From: Malus domestica
Taxonomy: Eukaryota; Streptophyta; Magnoliopsida; Rosales; Rosaceae
Length of the DNA stretch: 64,000 nucleotides
Assembly (NCBI RefSeq): GCF_042453785.1
Contig: NC_091671.1
Coordinates: 32,627,001-32,691,000 of the forward strand
Reading direction: 5' to 3'
The notes beneath the pieces are model-generated. The model made no database searches. It worked only from the letters and a program-made list of their open reading frames with translations, and was not told the origin of the DNA. This document shows, piece after piece, positions 59,776 to 64,000 of the stretch (positions within the stretch are counted from its first letter, which is position 1; each line of letters starts with the position of its first letter). Both the position numbers and the translations under genes were made by a program.

Positions 59776-60633
59776 GGATTTTTTCTAAAAAGGGGTGGTC
59801 AAATTTGGTGGTTGGGATCTCCTAATGGAGCTGAAGATCTCGTGGAGTGGGATGGTGGAAGCAGTAGCTAGTCGATTGGGTTTCGTAGATTTTGCAGATT
59901 CACGGTAGAGGTGAAAAAATGAAAGAGAACCGACATAACTTTTCGTGTCGATTCCCACAGACGACACCAAATGTTGATGCACAAAACTGGAGGTCTTGGA
60001 ACAACGTAAATCCGACCGTGAATCTGCATGAAATGTAAATAACACAAGATGTATCCTGGTTCACCCCAATGTTTGGGCGACGTCCACACTGATTATGTAT
60101 TTATCTGAGGGAGAGAGAGCTCTGAGAGCGAGAGCTTTGAGAAGGGGTGGGGAGCCTTAGGAATTGGCCTCCCCTTTTTGTGAAGGTGAGGATTCCTTTT
60201 ATAGAATAAGGGCTCCTCACATATTACATATTTGCCCCTTCCTTTATTACATAATTACATTTAAATCCCCCGAGTATTTGTACGAGATCTAAATACGGAG
60301 GCCCTAAATATGGTATAAACAAACTCTTTACGAATAGAAAAAAAAAATCTTTAGTTTAAGTAAAAATAACTAGTTTAAATGTTTTTAAATATAAATATAG
60401 AATAAAATTAAAAAAAAAAGGCATTTTAGTAATCGTATTGATTTTTATTCCGATTCAGTTGATTTAGTAAACAACTTCTATGAATTCAGTTTCATTCCTA
60501 TTCCGATTCCTAAATATTTAAGTAAATAGTTTCAACAAGAATTTGATTTTGATTCCTCCTCAATTCAATTCCTCCTCAATCCAATTCCTCATATTTTGAT
60601 TACGGTTACGTAAACGACCCCTTAATTTTGTCT

Positions 60634-61957
60634 CAATTAGGGCACAATATATGATACCGAAGGAGTATAAGTTGTCCAAAATGAACAAAGATTGACTCTG
60701 AGGCATGTGAGGTAAAAGTTTTTTTAATATGAAATAATCAAGTATTTTTCTTATATTTGATGAAGTTCTATCCCGATTATGTACTTAATTTTAGCTTTAT
60801 ATATATATCTATATATTATTTGTTTATATTCTTTTTTCTAAGAGACAAGTTTATAATTTTAGAATATGAGAGGTTATTTTAAAAATAATAGTGGATGGGA
60901 CAACACATTTTAATTTTTATAACTTTTTATGGTGTGTGTGATTATAGCGTGAGTGGGTCTAGCAGTTCTCAAATTTAATTGTGCACTCCAAATTTTTTAT
61001 ATTTAGTAAGAAAAAGACTCTCATGAAAAGTATACAATTAAATTTTTGATTTGCCAATAATAGTTACCTTTAAATAAAGTAAAAATAAAAACAAAATTGT
61101 TATCAAAACATTTTTTTTTTAATGTTGATATTCAATTTGTTCTCATAATGTTTGAACACAAGTTTCACTTGAGGTCTATTCGTAATTAAATTATTACCGA
61201 ATCACACCAACTCATATTCATATTTGATTTGTGGATTCACTTGATTTGGGATCGAATTCGTTTCAAATCCCAACCCGTTGAATTGGTGAATGTGGAAAGG
61301 TAGCAAAACAATGACAAACTGAAAAATGAAATGAAATTAATTTAATTGATGCTTTATCGTGCAGCTAAATTAAAAATTTTGTTGTCACTTATATTATGGT
61401 TTAGTAGTATCTGTATTCACTTATAAGTAAGAGATCTTAGATTCTCATGAATAATGAATTCGATGTTGAATTATGATTTACTTATTGTATAACTTAGCTC
61501 AAATCTGACATCTCGTGACCAAATTATGGTTAATTTAGCCCAAATCCAACATCTAAGGAAATATATCACTGTATTCAAATTTGAGTTTTTTTTTTTTCTT
61601 TTTTTTTTTTCTGTCGGTAAAACAATATAGGGATGCACGTGGCTATGGAGGAGAACAACTTTTGCGTTTTCCTTTGGGCCGGATGAAAAAAAAAAAAAAA
61701 AAACAAGCATCAGCACGCCGTTTTGCAACCGCGTCTTACCAATACCACTGGTTGAAGTCCCAAGCCACTTTTTCTCGTCAATACTCCAACACTAGTCCTA
61801 AACTGGTGCCACTGTCTTGAATCTCACTGTTCTTTTACCGTATCAGCTGGCATATATAAATATACGCATACCCTACCACCCACAACAAAAATTCAAGAAA
61901 ACCCCAAAAATCTCCTTCCCTACTCTCACAACAAAAATCAGAAAAAAAAAAAAAAAA
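60634..61957. other. Intergenic DNA upstream of WIP copy 3
   Basis: AT-rich, with no gene seen. A degenerate SINE-like segment may lie near 61405-61490. Near the gene, a TATA-like ATATATAA at 61852-61859 lies about 106 bp before the start codon. Confidence 0.45.
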
Positions 61958-62224
61958 ATGAGCGCAGCCTGCAGAGCTTGGGTAGTAGCAGCAAGTATAG
62001 GAGCAGTGGAGGCACTGAAGGACCAAGGAGTCTGCAGGTGGAATGGGGTTCTGAGGTCAGTCCACCAGAATGCCAAGAACAACATCAGATCCTATTCCCA
62101 AGCCAAGAAACTCTCCGACTCTTCGTCTTCTGCAATTTCTATGACGATGAAGAGATCACAGGAGGAGAAGGTTAAAAAACTCATGGAGTTGAGTTGTTGG
62201 GGTCCCAATACTGTTAGATTTTAG
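61958..62224 (+). CDS. Wound-induced small protein (DUF3774 family), copy 3
   Basis: An 88-residue single-exon protein starts at ATG 61958 after a 17-A run. It keeps all family blocks (MSAACRAWVVAASIGAVEAL, KDQGVCRWN, CWGPNTVRF) but is the most divergent of the three: V for I in the helix, QNAKNN, EEKVKKLMELS. Its flanks share little with copies 1 and 2, so it split off earlier or its flanks were remodelled by the transposons between 53.8 and 60.6 kb. Probably functional. Confidence 0.92.
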   Translation: MSAACRAWVVAASIGAVEALKDQGVCRWNGVLRSVHQNAKNNIRSYSQAKKLSDSSSSAISMTMKRSQEEKVKKLMELSCWGPNTVRF

Positions 62225-63005
62225 GTGTTAAATAGGTATTTTATAGATTTTAGGTTTATGAGTATGGATCTGTCATCCCTTTTTCATGAATTATATGGCT
62301 TAATTTCATGATTACTCGTTGAATCGTTTCTTACTTCCTTTTATTTTATTTTAATTTTTTGCGGAATTAACATTTCTTGAAAGTGAGAGCAAATTAAGAA
62401 TACTTGGGTCTAAAGTTAACTTGCGGATTGGTCAAAAGATTAAATGCTGCCTCCCTAAATATACAATTTAAGAGAAATTTTGCAATATATATACCATACC
62501 AGTCTGATTTTTTCTGTTTTGTTTTGCGTTCCTTTTAATTACAATGTGTCGTCATGATAGCAATTTAATTAGAATTTTAAAGGATGGATCAAAATTACAA
62601 ATTGGATGAAAACGGACAAATGCAAAACTGAGATGAAAAAGGGAAAATAAGAGAACAAGATTAAAATAACATACTAACCCACAAATTCAAAAGAGAATTA
62701 AAATCGGAAAAAAAAAAAAGAACAAGGTGGATTGGTGAAGGCACTGGAAAACTGAAAAGAAAATGGGGCACTGAAGGAATAAAAAAAATATAAATAACCA
62801 AAACGCCTTTAAATCACCTTTCTCAAACTGTAAAATAAATAAACAATAAATTTTGGGACAAAATATCACATAAAGGCTAGACGTGTATGAAATGGTCCAT
62901 AACCATGACTGCATGGGCATACGACAACCCATATATTTTTTGTTTGTTTTAATAAGCTGGTTCATAAGATTCATACGTCTCGTGAGATTTTAGTAACCAA
63001 AAAAC
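62225..63005. other. 3' flank of WIP copy 3
   Basis: AT-rich DNA without a recognised gene or element. Confidence 0.4.
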
Positions 63006-63356
63006 TGTTGTAAAATCGACGGTATGTGTAATGGAATAAATAAATAAGACACAAAATTTACGAGGTTCATCTACAGTTAATATGAGTGGAGTACATCCTT
63101 GGGCAGCAGTAGTGTTTTTATTTATAATCAGAAGTAATAAGATTACAAAGATAACTTCCCTCCCTCTTTCCTTTGTCTCTCCTATGAGCCTTGTGGCTTC
63201 TCACTTCTTCCTCTATTCTTCCTTTTATCGCCCCCTTTTGAACACTTGGAATGCTCTATTTATAGAGCAAACATTTTGAAAGCAAACAAAACACTATTAA
63301 ACTTGTGAAAGGTTTACTATATGCATGTGGGCAAACATACCCATTGTTTTACAACA
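63006..63356 (-). mobile_element. LTR of a minus-strand retrotransposon running off the window
   Basis: The 351-bp segment begins TGTTGTAAAATCG and ends GTTTTACAACA, a typical TG...CA LTR with matching short inverted ends. Next to it at 63357-63367 is CTCCCCCTTGG, whose complement CCAAGGGGGAG is a polypurine tract. So this is the 3' LTR of an element read on the minus strand, with its interior at 63357 and beyond. The style suggests Copia, but no coding domain is visible. Confidence 0.65.
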
Positions 63357-64000
63357 CTCCCCCTTGGATGCTCACATAATAACATCAGTTAACTTGTTAA
63401 AATCTTGATCTATTTTTGGATGCTCTCCCTAACAAGTATCTCCCCTTGATTTCAAATTCTTTAGGCTAATCATTGATCATTATGCTTTAGTCCCTTAGCG
63501 AGGAGAGTTGCCAAAAAAGGTATTTTACTTGTTGTTAACTTTCTACATACTTGTTTTTTAACTGGGCTAAAGGGCCTTCTGCTAGACTTCCTCCAAATGT
63601 CTGAATTTACTCCTTTTATCAGAGAGCTAAATTTAATTCAAGGGTGGTGGACACTTGATCTAGAATCAGACTTGTGATTTCTTCAAGGACCTTCGAGGCT
63701 TGATCTTAAATGAAATTGGACCACGAGGAGCTTCATGTGGCAAGTGATCTTCGGCTTTGTCGGGAATGAATCAGCACGTGTTTGTTGCGCTTGTCTCCAC
63801 ATGCTTCAATGTATTATTTTCACTTTTCTTATCTGTTCCTTTTGCAAAAGTGGTATTTTCCCTGGTTTTCCCCCATGCATGTGTGGCATCTTCTCTTCTA
63901 GGATTTGTCCACTGATGCATGAGTGGAATGCATCCCTTGCATTTGAATGGTTCATCACTTCTTGGTGACCTATCCATATGTGGCAGCTTCAGTGTAAATA
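63357..64000 (-). other. Interior of the truncated LTR element
   Basis: This lies upstream, in element sense, of the LTR at 63006-63356. The short frames here (for example 63771-63977 minus) have no recognisable gag or pol motif. The remainder is outside the window. Confidence 0.45.

Larger units (their letters stand above)
56262..60321 (-). mobile_element. Gene-capturing non-autonomous LTR retrotransposon, copy 2
   Basis: Read on the minus strand, the 5' LTR is 59972-60321 and the 3' LTR 56262-56611, 350 bp each with about 20 differences by eye. A perfect 5-bp TSD AACTC flanks the element (56257-56261 and 60322-60326). LTR ends match copy 1 (TGTTTATACCATATTTAGGG...GTGCATCAACA). The PBS next to 59971 is slightly mutated (TGGTGTCGTCTGTGGGAA). 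The first ~90 bp (59880-59971) and the 3' interior (56612-58190) are homologous to copy 1. The central 1.7 kb is different cargo (Rab geranylgeranyltransferase beta and acyl-CoA synthetase pieces). No gag or pol. Confidence 0.92.
54430..60633. mobile_element. Possible outer TIR element split by two nested insertions
   Basis: 54430-54490 (GTGTTTAACAATCCGTAATC, then CCGATTACGG) is an imperfect inverse of 60590-60633 (GATTACGGTTACGTAAACG), each next to TTTACTAAA/TTTAGTAAA. Removing the hAT (54661-55923) and LTR copy 2 (56262-60321) leaves about 0.9 kb between these ends. No target duplication could be shown, so this is the weakest of the transposon calls. Confidence 0.4.

Noticed and set aside
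1-64000. Integrated pararetrovirus or other viral sequence
   Set aside because: No movement protein, coat protein or caulimovirid RT motif was seen; the only RT in the window belongs to the LINE.

Overview
The window reads as nuclear DNA of a eudicot plant. Genes are intron-rich with GT-AG junctions, intergenic DNA is AT-rich, and plant-type SINEs, MITEs, hAT, Mutator-like, LINE and LTR elements are abundant. Repeat style and protein similarity suggest Rosaceae, probably the apple/pear group; this is recognition, not a computed placement.

Layout. 1-9.1 kb: a truncated TIR element with a very purine-rich interior, an RTE-type LINE broken by two in-frame stops, a partial LTR-type element with an antisense coiled-coil ORF, and a second 5'-truncated LINE tail ending in (TTG)n. 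9.1-15.6 kb: a TRM5-like pseudogene exon, two hAT-like elements side by side (each with a perfect 8-bp target duplication), and a complete non-autonomous LTR element (TSD CACCT). 15.7-18 kb: a three-exon minus-strand gene for a small membrane protein with duplicated exons. 19.4-22.3 kb: a Mutator-like element with perfect 9-bp TSD and possible captured coding sequence, a SINE, a hairpin MITE with 9-bp TSD and an 82-bp tandem repeat. 22.6-30.4 kb: a complete 20-exon UBP14 deubiquitinase gene. 32.4-36.1 kb (minus): an ABC1/UbiB atypical kinase gene. 37.4-40.9 kb: a non-autonomous LTR element carrying an LHCA2 fragment. 43.7-47.8 kb: a complete 12-exon DGK5-like diacylglycerol kinase gene. 48.4 kb: an Au-type SINE. 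50.7-62.2 kb: three tandem paralogous wound-induced DUF3774 genes. The second and third are separated by nested mobile DNA that includes a hAT element and another LTR element of the 37-41 kb family, this one in reverse orientation and carrying a Rab geranylgeranyltransferase beta fragment and an acyl-CoA synthetase exon. The right edge enters an LTR element on the minus strand.

The single-copy genes are unrelated housekeeping or signalling genes (ubiquitin-chain recycling, atypical mitochondrial/plastid kinase, phosphatidic acid signalling) and form no operon-like unit. The most interesting system is the LTR family seen at 37361-40939 and 56262-60321. Both copies have about 350-bp LTRs, intact 5-bp TSDs, the same first ~90 bp after the LTR and the same repeat-rich 3' interior, but entirely different host-gene cargo in between. 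That is the pattern expected of a gene-capturing, exon-shuffling non-autonomous retrotransposon. Exon coordinates for the three large genes were worked out by hand from frame continuity and splice signals.
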